The position numbers and the translations under genes were made by a program. Below are positions 23,055 through 34,519 of a DNA stretch of 64,000 nucleotides, one piece after another. The notes beneath the pieces were generated by a model that had not been told where the DNA came from, ran no database searches, and saw only the letters and a list, made by a program, of their open reading frames with translations. The number at the start of each line of letters is the position of its first letter. Position 1 is the first letter of the stretch. This stretch comes from Onchidella celtica (taxonomy: Eukaryota; Mollusca; Gastropoda; Systellommatophora; Onchidiidae), in contig OZ007576.1 of assembly GCA_963931925.1 (NCBI GenBank), forward strand, positions 11,767,518-11,831,517, in the 5' to 3' direction.

Positions 23055-23454
23055 GTGAGTGTGCATGAGAAAACCCACAATATGTCGAAAGAGCTGATTT
23101 TGAGAAAAACGGCTTTGAAGTGAAAATATGGGTCCGACACAAACCTTCAACTTGGCTGTTGTTTAGGGGGCCGTGGCATGTTACAGGGTAAACTGTAGAC
23201 GAGCAGTGAACACTACTCACTATGATTTCTATAACGGCTTTGTAATTAGACTACGGTCTCCCAACGAGATCCAAAAACTTCCGACTTGGCTGTTGCTAGG
23301 GGACCGTGGCATGTTACAGGGTAAACTGTAGATGAGCAGTGAACACTACTCACTATGATCTCTATAACTGCTTAGTTATTAGACTACGGTCTCCTAACAG
23401 CAATCACTCCAATATTACTTGGTCAATTAGCTATTGCCACTTATAGGATTAAAT
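23055..23454. repeat. 400-bp hybrid tandem copy between outer and inner elements
   Basis: The 5' end matches the inner copy (CACAATATGTCGAAAGAGC), but from about 23140 the sequence follows variants of the outer copy (AGGGGGCCGTGG, CCCAACGAGATCC, CCACTTATAGG). It ends at the AAAT insertion point. Such a hybrid is expected from unequal recombination between inner and outer copies. Confidence 0.6.
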
Positions 23455-23974
23455 GTGAGTGTGCATGAGAAAACCCACAATATGTCGAAAGAGCTGATTT
23501 TGAGAAAAACGGCTTTGAAGTGAAAATATGGGTCCGACACAAACTTCCAACTTGGCTGTTGTTTAGGGGACCATGGCATGTTACAGGGTAAACTGTAGAC
23601 GGGCAGTGAATACTACTCACTATGATCTCTATAAAGGCTTTGTAATTAGACTACGGTCTCCTAACAAGATCCAAAAACTTCCGACTTGGCTGTTGCTAGG
23701 GGACCGTGGCATGTTATAGGGTAATGAGCAGTGAACACTACTCACTATGATCTCTATACCGGCTTAGTTATTAGACTACGGTCTCCTAACAGCAATCATT
23801 CCAATATAATGGGTCAATTAGCTATTGCCACTTTTAGGATTAAATGCCGTTTTCTCAAAATCTTGTTTTAGGGGGGTCACTGACTTCAATTTATCAGGAA
23901 TGTCTTGTCTTATATGTACAGAACTCAAAATGTCATGTTTTCGACATATTGTGGGTTTTCTCATGCACACTCAC
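23455..23974. mobile_element. inner complete copy of the GTGAGTG TIR element (520 bp)
   Basis: Bounded by GTGAGTGTGCATGAG and CTCATGCACACTCAC, with AAAT on each side (23451-23454 and 23975-23978). It interrupts the outer copy at the point where the single copy at 6 kb reads ATTAAATACC uninterrupted. Confidence 0.75.
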
Positions 23975-24127
23975 AAATGCCATTTTTTCAAAATCTTGTT
24001 TTAAGGGGGTCATTGTCTTCAATTTATCAGAAATGTCTTGTCTTTTATTATATGTACAGAACTCAAAATGTCATGTTGCCGACTTATTGTGGGTTTCCTC
24101 ATGCACACTCACATTTGTGGGCTCCCG

Positions 24128-24198
24128 TGGGTGTGAAGAGACACTGGGAAAAGAGGCCATGTTGTTTTTAAACCATTTTCGTGTGTCTTTTCACACCC
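24128..24198. repeat. short inverted repeat
   Basis: GGGTGTGAAGAGACAC is followed about 40 bp later by its near-perfect inverse GTGTCTTTTCACACCC. It lies just outside the nested transposon and may be a small foldback element or the remnant of another MITE. Confidence 0.45.
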
Positions 24199-24199
24199 T

Positions 24200-26373
24200 T
24201 AAGGCTCCCTAGTATATACAAACAAGCTTTCTTTTTCTTTTTTTCTTTGTTTTGCCAACCATCATCCTGCTATCCACCAAAGAATACGTTAAAAGCATTC
24301 CCGAGGAGATACAAATGTCTAATAATCTTGGGCAGGTTAGGATGAAAATAATACATGTTAATGAATGGCAGAATGAACAACTGCATACATTTGTCCGCCC
24401 TCTTAAATAAATTTACCCGTTTTCTATCCATTAGTACTGACTCACAAATGTTTCGGGACTTGAACGCAGGCTACACTAACAATAATACAACATCTGCACA
24501 TTCTGGGCCACAACTGTCAGCTGAAGACAATGGTCTCAGCAGTTCTGGACAAGTATGTCTTGCATCTGTTTTAAATAGTTTGACACAAAATCATATACAA
24601 CAAGTTAACTCTATTAGCCACTGTCTTCTGCCAAATTTTACAACTTTAACAAATTGTTTCAATTGCAGCAGTTTGTTTTTTTCACCCAACAAAGGTCCCT
24701 GCTGACAATATCTGATTCATTGTAACTTTTCTTTATTGTTTCTTGTGTGGCGGCTTGGTAAAATAAAACATTTTCTGTCCTTTTTATTTTTGTTGTTATT
24801 TTAAGTTCGGCCAAACTGAACTGTCCAATACTTTTTAAATGCTGCCACGGCAAATAATGGTTATCTCCACAAATGTATGATTCTAGGGGGTTTCAAATTA
24901 ATACAAGTACCATATACCAAATTTATAAGACTTTGCCTATCACTGGTGGCTTAAAAATCAATAGGAAAACCAAATTCAGAACAGCTAATACCAAGTGTAT
25001 AGTGATGAAACTAGTATACATATGTCAATTTTGGCTTTGACTTAGGGGAACCGCTTGCAGCGTCAACTTCGTTGCATGCAAAAAGGAAATCTGAGGCTCA
25101 TAAAATTACAAAGGCTATCCAATGTGAACAATTTATTCTTATTTTCCTGAAACACTGAAATTTATATATACAGAATTTTTACATCATCACATGAAGCTGG
25201 CAAATAACAAACATTCATAAACAATGAAATATCATTTAATCCAAATCAAAACAAATGTCGAGAAGCTACACTCTCTAGCATATAATGAATTTTAAACACT
25301 ATATACCATCAGACCTCGCAAGTATTTATCAAGCTTAACTTGCCTTATTCATGCAGATTGTAAGATTGCATCAAAAATATTTCCATCACTGGAAAACCAA
25401 TTGACAATTTGTTGACATGAGCATTTTTGGAAAACCCCTGATTGTTTACACATTATCTTCTCATCCATCCATTTCAAGTATTGCTACAATTGTGATATAT
25501 GACCCATGAAGGCTGCCATATCCACACAGCAGTCGGTGCCAATAGCCTTAGGCTGAGGCACTCAAGAAACTTTTCAATAGTCCCTACCTAGCTAGTCAGA
25601 AGGAGATATGGTCACCTTGTATAATGAACTTTTTCTTAGGAAGTAAGTTCTCATTCCACTAGCCCATTCCTGTCTTACATGTGTGCTTGAAAAATGCTGC
25701 AAATAATTTACATAACACAGAATAATGGAAACTTATAATTCCTCAATATGCAGTAATACTACTACATTCCATTCTAATCATACCCATAAGGCATGTACAC
25801 CTAACTCATGAAATACATTTAAATGATTTGGACTGGGTTGGCTTGTGTTTCACGTAGTGGCTGTTGGAGCCATGGAAGCAAAATTAAATATATATATTAC
25901 AAGTTTCTTTAGGACCAGTCTGTGGCCAATTTCTTGAAACATTATTGCAGACATTGGTAAAAGAAAAGTTGTTGCGGCCAACCAGCCAAATAAACTCCCA
26001 ACATTAAAATTTTCAAAAAAGTTCTCTAGGCACACAAAACTCAGTCTGGCCTTATGGCATCACACTCCACTCTATCTCTCAAGACCATAAATACCTTGAT
26101 AAACCAAAATATTCATTTTGGTACAATAACCAAATTGTGGATGTAAGTCAGTATAGGTTTCATCACTTGGCAGAAAAAAAAATATATATCAGATAGTAAT
26201 GAACAGTGGTGAACAGCCAATGCTGCCGAGTTTTGGAAAAAGGTCATAGATACCAAGCTAGGTCGAATTTACTTTTTGACATCATTTTATAATATCAAAA
26301 AAGCTGTAACTTTCTCTCTAGGTTATAACTTAAAATGACTAACATTTTCCTTTGGACATCACAATATGGAAAT
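24200..26373. other. intergenic / downstream of VPS37
   Basis: Possible 3' UTR of VPS37 toward its right end; otherwise nothing supported. An open segment at about 24434-24549 on the plus strand has an acceptor-like tract (TTTCTATCCATTAG) and a GTATGT donor, and encodes a Ser/Asn-rich peptide beginning after TDSQMFRDLNAGY. It could be an isolated exon of an unseen gene but has no partner exons. Confidence 0.3.
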
Positions 26374-26628
26374 TTAACTCATTCGTTACGGTATGCCGAA
26401 TATCTGACGAGTGGACATCAATTTTCCAATACCAATATCTAATCATACTTTCAAAACATCAAATCTTGTCCTGGTTCATTGATCTTATATATTTAGATGT
26501 ACAACATGTTATCTCTTGTATTCATACTGAAACAAAGAAAAAACATCTTTGAACCACCCCCAAATGTCAAACTGGATGATGTTGAGGGTTCCCATCCACA
26601 GCCACAAAAGTTACCAGGAATGAGTTAA
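26374..26628. mobile_element. TTAA MITE, family 3, copy A (255 bp)
   Basis: The left end TTAACTCATTCGTTACGG and right end GTTACCAGGAATGAGTTAA are inverted repeats carrying TTAA. Internal sequence, including CATCTTTGAACCACCCC and TTGAGRGTTCCC, is shared with 47,206-47,466. It lies about 200 bp beyond the VPS37 stop codon and may fall within its 3' UTR. Confidence 0.8.
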
Positions 26629-26834
26629 GAAAGATCTCATTAATGATTTAAAATTATTTTTGTGGTATAGACAGTCTTTTTCCATAATGTGGCAGAATGC
26701 TGTATCAAGTCCTCAAATCATCTACAAATGAAGATAGCTTTATCTCAAAAAGGTAAATGGTACATGTAACAGACTGACAGTACTGTGGGTAAAACAACTA
26801 TACAAAGACCAACCTAAATCTTACAGAAGGAATA

Positions 26835-27116
26835 TCATCGTGGGAACAGGTGTGGCTGAGGCATACCGAAGTTGGGATTGTTGGGGTATGGTGCCATGCT
26901 GGGGCCTGGGTAAGGTGTTGAACTGGACTGAGACGTGGACCCCCAGCTGTTTGTCACTGTATTGCTACTTGATGTGCCGCCCTGAGAGTCCCTGATCAGT
27001 TCAGCAAAGCGTTCACTCTTTATGCGGCGCAGGTGCGTCTCCGTACGTTTTGTTAAGTACTCTCCCAGAAACTCCTCTGCGGACTGCCCTCCACTGCAAA
27101 AAGAGTCTGCCAATTG
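26835..27116 (-). CDS. VPS37: VPS37 last coding exon
   Basis: Acceptor after a T-rich tract ending TTTACAG. Encodes AEEFLGEYLTKRTETHLRR and a Ser/Pro-rich tail ending HLFPR, then TGA at 26835-26837. Confidence 0.88.
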   Translation of the reverse strand, partial: QLADSFCSGGQSAEEFLGEYLTKRTETHLRRIKSERFAELIRDSQGGTSSSNTVTNSWGSTSQSSSTPYPGPSMAPYPNNPNFGMPQPHLFPR

Positions 27117-30100
27117 CTGTAAAAAAAACAACAAAATAGACAGGACATTTGTAAAATAAATCAAAGACAGACTTCAATACATGCCAAACAACAGGTGCAT
27201 TAGATAAATATGGACTTTAAGTTAATACTCTGTGCATAACAAAATAATGCCATCATATTTTACTAAACAAATCTCAAAGTCATATACTGGAGAAAGCATG
27301 AGCTTTGAGATTAAAACTGAGAAACATGACAATTTTTCCGCCTAGTTTTAAAATTTTTTAAAAATATGAGCCACCAGCCATGAATTAAAGCTTTCTTGCT
27401 GATGGTACCAGGAAAGTCAGCTTACTTCCGATTCCTCCTCTGTCTTGGCAGTCTCTGTTTGTAACAAAGCCAACAAGGTGTCCAGTGACTGACTTCCCAC
27501 GAAGCCATCTGTATGGGTATAACAGATAAAAGGTTGTTAGGAACACAGATGCCAGCCCACTTCATTCAGATACACCCAGACACTCACAATTTATTTAATC
27601 ATTTGTCCACAGACCACGTTCAATTCAAGTCTACCATAATTATCATACCCATCCTGCATTTCATGTTTTCTTATTACATAGGAACATAGGATGACTTGAT
27701 CTCAAAGAAAAATATTCCTTCTACAACCTTATTGTAGCAGTTTTCCAGTTTTCCTTTGATCTCTCATCTCTATGACAAAATCTCAGCTTCGTGTGGTCAT
27801 CAGGACTCAATTTATGGACACACACATAATCATATTATAAAGGAAGTAAAGCCTCCAGTGTAATCTAGAAAGGCTTTTTAACCGCTGATCCCTAATTTCT
27901 ACGAACTATCATATTAAGCATAGAAAGAGGTAAAGGTGTGCATGTATATATTTCAAAAGATCTCAATCTTCACTTTATTTTTAATACTTTCGTTGATACT
28001 GAGCCACAACTGAGAGAACAGAGTTAAACATAAAATTTGGATCGGATCACGATGCGAAAACAAAAACGCCAACCCAATCGTGTTTGTTTCTGACATTGCC
28101 ATCACTATATTATAAAGGAAGTAAGGCCTCCAATGTAATCATGACAGTCTTTTTAACCGCTGAGCCTTAAATTCTACAAAATATCATATTGTGCACAGAA
28201 ATATATAAAGGTGTACGTGGGCATATGTTAAAAGGTCTGGAAGTTCGCTATACTTTTAATACTTTTGTTGATTTTGAGCCACAACTGAGTTAAACAGAAG
28301 AAACTGTTGCGATGTTTTAAGCCGGAAAAAAAGAGACATATTTTCTTCAAGTACAAATTAAAAAGTACAACAGGAAATTTTGTTCTGCGGCTCAATGTAC
28401 ACATTACTGATTGAAACTCAACTTTAAAAATCACATCTGTATTCTCCTTAAGACAATGGGCCAACCAGTTTATACCATGGAGCTATTAATAACACTGGAG
28501 TCCGTACAGCTGATTTCATGCGTGCGCATTAGAAGGCAATAGTCGCCATCTTGTTTAGGGCAAGCACGGACTGCGCCCCAGCGTTTACACATCCGTTGCA
28601 CTACAGTTTCTGCTTTCTACCTTCCCTTTCCTTTTCCTCTGCTAACTCCTTCTTTATTTTCCTCTGCTCATGTACCTACTGTTTCTTCTCTACCTTCTTT
28701 CTTTCCTGCTTTAAAAGGAGGGAGAACTGTTCTCATTCAATTTAAGTCAATGAATTTACTATAAAACTAGACCTTAATAGCCTATGTATTTGGATTTTAC
28801 CACAATATTATTCTTTGTTTCTCATTAATTCAATTGTTTACTATTAGCTGGTGTGCACTGGCTCTTTTCAACTCTTGTTTTGAAGACATCATGTAATCAT
28901 AATAATAAATAATAATGGTGCTAGTGATCCCAGTTGATGCACATACAACACTGATGTCACAATGTAATTACCAGTGACCGCACCTCATGCAAGGTGTCAG
29001 ATGAATGCATGTCGGTGCAATAAGTGCCATATGTGCATAATCATACTCATAATACCCCAGAAAACATTTTTTTAATGAAAATCCATCTGAAGTAGAATGT
29101 CCAGAGCACTTCTGTGAGCTTACACCAGACCACTAAATGGAGAAATCTGTAGGGTCACTTATTTACCTTTGAACTCAAGATGGAAGTTGTGCGAACACAA
29201 AACTTGGGAAAGTTATCCAAGGCAAAATAAAAGCTTAAACAGCACCCATATGCTAAGTGATGTTGTGATCTCTTGATAAGAACGTCACAAAACGTGGATT
29301 AGTCACAAAAACACTGGTAAATGAAACTGTATGGAAAAACAAATATTGACCGCATCAATGTGCTGACTGCACCTAGTGCATTGACTATAGATCTAGAATC
29401 TAGATTCACTAGGTGAGAGATTGACCTGTAGCCGTAGGAATTTATACATTTTTGTTTGGAAAAGCTCTGAAATGCACAATTCAGCTGTGCTCAAACCTCT
29501 GAATAACTAGACTAAGGCTCTCCTGATTTTTAGATATATACATGTATAATAATTGACTGAGTGAGTACAACCAAGCTTGTAGGTTAAGATGTTCTTCTTC
29601 TTGGCTATCCAGATCATTTGCTAATCTGGGCCTATGATTTACATATAATTATTATTATAATTATGCCTCTCTCTCTCTCTTTCTCTCTCTCCCTCTCACG
29701 CACACACACACACACCAGCTACTGGATCTATGGCAAAACCTACTTTCCCTCAGTCCTTTAGCATGTTTTTTTTGTGTGTGTGTGTTTTTTATAATTGTTA
29801 TGGGCACACCTTCTCATTGTTGGTTATCTGAGAGAAACTGACTTGTAAAGCTTCCTCTGTCCACGCGCTGATTTTTTCTTTTTTTAATATGACTCATCAT
29901 GAGCTAAACTAACATGCGGTAAAAAAGAGTACTACATAGTTCCCTTCCCTTTTACTTCCAAGCGATTGACCAATTAATAAAAATACCATAATACAAAAAC
30001 AGCATTAATCATAAATTTATATTTATTATCAAACACTTTAAAAGAAAATAATACAAGTATATGATAATCCGTAAATAACATAAATGTTATTATTTCTGTT

Positions 30101-33100
30101 TGTATCTTTTAATTTTGATCCCCACCGTGAAAAGAGAAAAACCAGCGCTGACTAGGCCCTATCTATTACATACAATAGTGTACTGGGCGGACCTTGCGCT
30201 GCCGTACTTTGCCCTACTTTTTCCGCCATCTTGGGGTTTCAATAGTGCGCGGCTCGCAGGGCAAGCGAAGAGGGCTGTGCGCACTCCAGTGTTATTAGTA
30301 CCTCCATGGTTTATACACACATAATTTCAAAAAAATTGCAGACGCACTGTAGATCAACAAACAACGTACTTTTTGATTCTGCACTACCAAAGGACAGGGT
30401 GATTAAAGAAAAAAGATTGTACATTTGACTCATTGCAAAATAAGAACAGCCCAAATCTACCGGCCAAAGTATAGTTTTTAAACTGCATATAGCTATTTAA
30501 ATGTGCAAAACTGAATACTACTCAATGAAGGAAAGTTGTTCGTCACATCGAAGTTGTGTGATATGTCATGTGTAAACATTTCTTTCTTTTGTTTCAGTTT
30601 ATTAGAATTAGTGCCCTTGATTTAACAATGGCCATTGTTTTTGTCAGTGTGCACACGAAAAGTCGGACGCAAACTCATTAATATCGACCATAATGCGCCT
30701 TAGCCCACGCCAATACCGATTTTCAGCCTAATTTCTTTATTATTGGTGAAGATGCGACTGTTGAAACAGCCACATGCACTTTTACAGCATGTAATTATCT
30801 AAATAGATCCACGAAATAACAGTGTGCACACACGCACGGACAACAAAAACCCTCGAAAAGAAAATAAACTGATTTAAAGTGAAAAAAAAACGATCTTTGC
30901 ATTTTTATTGCCCAAAATCGAATAGTAAATTCTTTATCTTTATGAAATGATGTGTTTTAAACCTCTAAGATACCATTATTGGTCACAATTTGACAGTTCA
31001 TAACAGGGTACAAACACAGGTAGATTTGGGCTGTTCTTATTTTGCAGGGACTCATTTTTACATATTCATTACTTGGAAGTTCAGCTTATAAATGTACCCT
31101 ACATGAATATGTATGACTAGCCTGGGAGTTATTTTTACATGTTACATGTAACTTACTTTAAAAAGAGCAATAATAATAATAATAATAATAATAATATATA
31201 CATTTATATAGCGCCAGGACTAAAACATTAAAAGCTCTAGGCGCTGTACACAGTAAAAAATCATAAAAGCACATTCAAATAAACTTACACACACACACAG
31301 ACAAACTAGTTTTATACATCCATAGCAAGCTATAAAATTCAGTTTTTAAAAAGAAATGTTTTTAACCTGTTTTTAAATATGTTTAGAGAGGCAGAATTTC
31401 GAACCTCTTGTGGTAAAGAATTCCACACACAGGGACCAAAACAACTAAAAGCTCTATCTCCATAATTTGATGTTTTACACCTGGGAACAACCAGTTTGTT
31501 TTCTGTAGTAGATCTTAAAAATCTATCAGACTCATGTTTTTTCAAAAGTTCCGAAAGATAGGAGGGAGCTGAACCTTCAAGACATTTGTAAACCAAAACT
31601 GCAGCTTTAAATTTTATTCTGTTTTCAACAGTAAGCCAGTGAAGTTGGTCAATAAGGCTTGAGGCAGATTCTCTTTTTGATTTTCTAAAAATCAGTCTAG
31701 CTGCATTATTCTGAATTATCTGAAGGCGTTTTATTTTGTTGCTCGGAATTCCAAAGAGCAGAGAGTTACAATAATCAAGCTTTGAAAACATAAGTGAAGT
31801 GATAAGTATTCGAGTTGCCTCTTGGGATATGAATGGACGAATAGAGCTGATGTTTTTTAATTGAAACATTAATGATCGACATAATGAACTTATTTGATTT
31901 TCCATGCTGAGATCTGATTCTAAAATTGTGCCTAAGTTTTTAACTTTATTCACGTTTGCTACAGTGCTTTCACCAATATTTAATTTTACATTTTTAATTG
32001 CAGTAATTTGTCTTTTCTTTCCAATAATCATAACTTCTGTTTTGTCTTCATTTAGCTTTAGTTTGTTTTGGTTCATCCATTCTTTTGTGTCCATAATACA
32101 CTTTTCACTATCTTTTATAACATTGTCAACATGACCTAAAGTCGTACCAGGGTGATATAGTTGGACATCATCAGCATACTGATGGTAATAAAAACCATGA
32201 TCTTTAAAAATATTGGACAGGGGCCCAATGTACATAATAAAGAGAGTGGGACCTAAAACTGAGCCTTGTGGAACACCATATGGCAGTATGTATTCTTTTG
32301 ATTTTATGTTATCTGTTACAACAATTTGTTTTCGGTCACATAGATAGGACCTGAACCATTTCAGAGCTATACCAGAGATCCCAAAGGTTGCTTCTAATCT
32401 GCAAAGAATAATTTCATGATCTATACATTTTATAAATGTTCAATTCTTTTTTAATCATCCTGTATTTAAAAAAAACACATGAAAAAAGACATCAATATCT
32501 GGCAACTTCGATTACCTAATTTGGTTTTGCTTTCTGCTAAATCTGTCTTCAGGGCATTCACAGTCTCATACTCTGTAGCAACCTGTCGCTTTAGGTAGTC
32601 CAGCTTGGGTTGTAGGGAAAGATTGTACTCTGCCAAACTCTTATTTGTAGCCACCAGGTTATCATGTTCTGTTTGCAGAGATTTGACCTGGAAAAGGCAA
32701 AAAAAAATAAAAAAATCCAAGGTTTACCATGTTTGTACTTAGAGATGATTTTTTGAGCTGGTGCACTGAATTTTTGCCTCTGGTGTTCTGCAGCTCTGAC
32801 AATATCAATTAAAATTTCTGATAGTAATTTTACCTTTGTTTTCATGTTAACAAACATATCTTGAACTGATCTACCACAATAATGAATATAAAGGATATGT
32901 GAGAGCAAAGGGAGAAAGAAAGACAGACAGAAATGAAGACGGACAGTATGAAAGAGAAACACTGAAACAGAGAAAGGCAGATGGAAAAACTGAGAGCCAG
33001 AGGAAAGAAATGTGAAAAAAAACCCAGAAAAATGGGAAAGGTGGATAAGTAAGAGACAGAGGAATGACATGTGGAAAAATACAATTACTGAATTAAGAAA

Positions 33101-33490
33101 AGACTGACAGAAAAATCTAAAAACAATGGGGAAAAAAAAGATGACAAACAAATGGCAAGTAAGATACTCAAAACAATGATGGAACATCAAAAATTCTGTT
33201 CACATATATGGGCTGACACATCACATTTAAAATCATGTAGCAAATCAGGAGTTACCAACCTGTGGCAAGTCATCTATGAGATCTTGCAGTTTGGAGTCAT
33301 TTTCCAGGAGATGTTGCAAATCATTCTTGTCTAGATGTTGCAATAAAGCCAATGCAGATGTTTCATTCATTTTGGACATAATATTACCATTGCTGGTTGA
33401 TGTATTTGTGGATGTCGATGAGTGTGAAGGATAGTTGCTGTACATGCTTCCCGATCCACTTCCATAACTGCCGGTGTAATTCTGATACAT
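26835..33490 (-). CDS. VPS37: VPS37, ESCRT-I subunit (VPS37B/C-like), four coding exons
   Basis: The coding exons are 33490-33260, 32687-32516, 27508-27426 and 27116-26835, all with GT-AG borders and compatible phases. They total 768 nt, or 255 residues. VPS37 binds TSG101, VPS28 and MVB12 to form ESCRT-I, which sorts ubiquitinated cargo into multivesicular bodies on endosomes. The Mod(r) domain spans residues 45-205: ALLQHLDKNDLQHLLEND, then NKSLAEYNLSLQPKLDYLK, then SLDTLLALLQ...EEESE, and finally AEEFLGEYLTKRTETHLRR. A Ser/Gly/Tyr-rich N-terminus lacks a UEV domain, and a short Pro-rich tail (PYPGPSMAPYP) ends the protein, arguing for the B/C branch. Exon 1 begins in a 5' UTR with a possible acceptor near 33520, so an upstream noncoding exon is likely. 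Confidence 0.88.
27426..27508 (-). CDS. VPS37: VPS37 coding exon 3
   Basis: Acceptor ATACCCATACAG; donor GAA|GTAAGC; 83 nt. It encodes FVGSQSLDTLLALLQTETAK then EEESE, which aligns with the LLDLLQ...EEESE block of human VPS37C. Confidence 0.85.
27834..28310. repeat. diverged tandem duplication, period about 278 bp, in VPS37 intron 2
   Basis: 27834-28035 and 28112-28310 share ATTATAAAGGAAGTAA, GCCTCCARTGTAATC, CTTTTTAACCGCTGA, AAAGGTGTRC and GAGCCACAACTGAG in the same order. No open frame spans them. Confidence 0.65.
28492..30292. mobile_element. possible 1.8-kb element bounded by inverted repeats
   Basis: CTATTAATAACACTGGAGT at the left is inverted at the right as ACTCCAGTGTTATTAGTA. TA dinucleotides flank ACACTGG...CCAGTGT. 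Both subterminal regions are unusually GC-rich and include a GCCATCTTG motif. The interior has no transposase and contains microsatellites. If real it is a non-autonomous DNA transposon; the CACTG start recalls CACTA elements but the flanks fit TA better. Confidence 0.45.
29666..29716. repeat. (CT)n-(CA)n microsatellite
   Basis: An interrupted CT array runs directly into an (AC) array. Confidence 0.9.
30434..31048. mobile_element. hAT-like MITE with 7-bp target duplication
   Basis: The left end TGCAAAATAAGAACAGCCCA is inverted at the right end as TGGGCTGTTCTTATTTTGCA (near-perfect over about 28 bp, including CAAATCTACC). GACTCAT occurs at 30427-30433 and 31049-31055; the next base outward differs (T versus G), so an 8-bp duplication with one change is possible, as for hAT. 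No transposase is present. It lies in VPS37 intron 2. Confidence 0.7.
31170..32440 (-). mobile_element. 5'-truncated LINE (CR1/L2/jockey-like) in VPS37 intron 2
   Basis: The element runs on the minus strand, from a truncation near 32440 through part of the reverse transcriptase to a 3' region with a GCGCC...GGCGC inverted motif and an (ATT)n tail at 31169-31198. It has the same orientation as VPS37. Its 5' edge lies only about 75 bp inside the intron from the exon 2 donor. Confidence 0.8.
31339..32436 (-). pseudogene. partial reverse transcriptase of a non-LTR retrotransposon
   Basis: The frame is open for about 365 codons. It begins at a CIDHE motif (family AFDTIDH), continues through GVPQGSVLGPTLFIMYI (thumb-side RT block) and the catalytic YADD box in YHQYADDVQLY, then the tail FSKLDYCNSLLFGIP, NNAARLIF and WNSLPQEVRNS typical of CR1/L2-type elements. 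The endonuclease and first RT blocks are missing, so it cannot mobilise itself. The absence of stops over 1.1 kb suggests a recent insertion. Confidence 0.88.
32516..32687 (-). CDS. VPS37: VPS37 coding exon 2
   Basis: Residues 78-134 plus one base. Acceptor CCTTTTCCAG; donor ATTAG|GTAATC. It encodes the SLAE-NL--QP-L heptad block that is diagnostic for the Mod(r) coiled coil. Confidence 0.88.
33260..33490 (-). CDS. VPS37: VPS37 coding exon 1
   Basis: Residues 1-77, from ATG at 33490. The low-complexity start MYQNYTGSYGSGSGS is followed by the first Mod(r) helix (ETSALALLQHLDKNDLQHLL). Donor CCACAG|GTTGG, phase 0. Confidence 0.8.
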
Positions 33491-33520
33491 TCTGAACTTC
33501 TACTTGATCTCTTTCAATCT

Positions 33521-34519
33521 ATCAAAGAGAAAAAGCACGCAATCAATAATGAGCCACTTGCATTTCATTCAAAATGAAAAATTCATGACAACTTCTAGGG
33601 AAATGTCAGCATCAAACCCAGACATCAAGGCAGGCTATGAAAATTTAATTACACTCATAGCCATAGCCATTTATGGTCTCAGTTTTCTTGATAGCATATT
33701 TTGTCAGAATGGAAGCATTTTTTTTTATTTGGAGGGCAGCATGAAAAAGACACTGATTGCATGTAAAATAACTTAACCCCCCCTCCCCCTCCCCCCAACA
33801 AAATGACTGTGTAATTCAATGGAATACCAAACAATAAAACAGAAATGTAAGTTTTAGCTTTTATATCAGGCATTTATCCACAAAAACTAAGCACTAACTA
33901 AAACAGACAAAATGAGCTGAATATTTTCATGTATTTACATTGTACATTTGCTTTTCAAAGTCAAGTCATTTTTTTTGCAGTGGGGAATAGCTAGTCTGTG
34001 TGTTTGCCAGTAGTAACTAATGAACATGGGTGATACTGGATCAAAGAAAAAAGGACCAGGTGAAAATTGGCAGTCTCTGAGTCTCACTGAATTTGCCATC
34101 GAGCTTGGTTGAGAATTTTCTTCTTTGAAAGTTGGAATGAACAGGCAATGAAACTTCTACAGTGATTTTCCTCTCTGCAATTTCTTTAAGTTGTTCCACT
34201 GCCAGTCTGTTTATCAAACAATGATAGGAAAGCTGAACCTATACCCAATCACTGTGCAAACATTTTGCTAATCTGTCTCACTACCAAGATTTGTATCTTT
34301 CTCAAGCAGGCAGTATTTATATAGATTCAAATACTCAGTCTCTGCTGAAGATGCTGTGTTCCATTTCATTTCCCTTGAGTCAAATATGTCCTATTGACAT
34401 ACCAATGATGTTTGCCCTGAACATCAAGGATCGACAAATTGACTTGCTTGAATTTAAATGCCATAAACCAAACAATTATTTTGTCTGTCTGTCTGGCGTC
34501 TTGCTTTGAATGTTTTCAG
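33521..34519. other. region upstream of VPS37 exon 1
   Basis: Probably 5' intron or upstream sequence of VPS37. A C-rich run lies at 33777-33797. No other feature supported. Confidence 0.4.

Larger units (their letters stand above)
22654..24112. mobile_element. nested and duplicated cluster of the GTGAGTG TIR element
   Basis: The outer copy begins GTGAGTCTGC at 22654 and ends at 24112 with GCACACTCAC. ATTT flanks it at 22650-22653 and 24113-24116. It is interrupted at its internal AAAT (23051-23054). There follows a 400-bp partial copy (23055-23454), then a complete inner copy (23455-23974), then AAAT and the remainder of the outer copy. The family is the one seen at 6,080-6,610. Each full copy contains an internal dimer of about 125 bp. 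Confidence 0.8.

Noticed and set aside
24355..24705. 116-codon frame, part of which has splice-like borders
   Set aside because: Single isolated segment with no partner exons; recorded only as a possibility in the intergenic entry.
32591..33190. 199-codon minus-strand frame
   Set aside because: It covers VPS37 exon 2 in another frame and intron sequence; Phe/Leu/Ser-rich low complexity.
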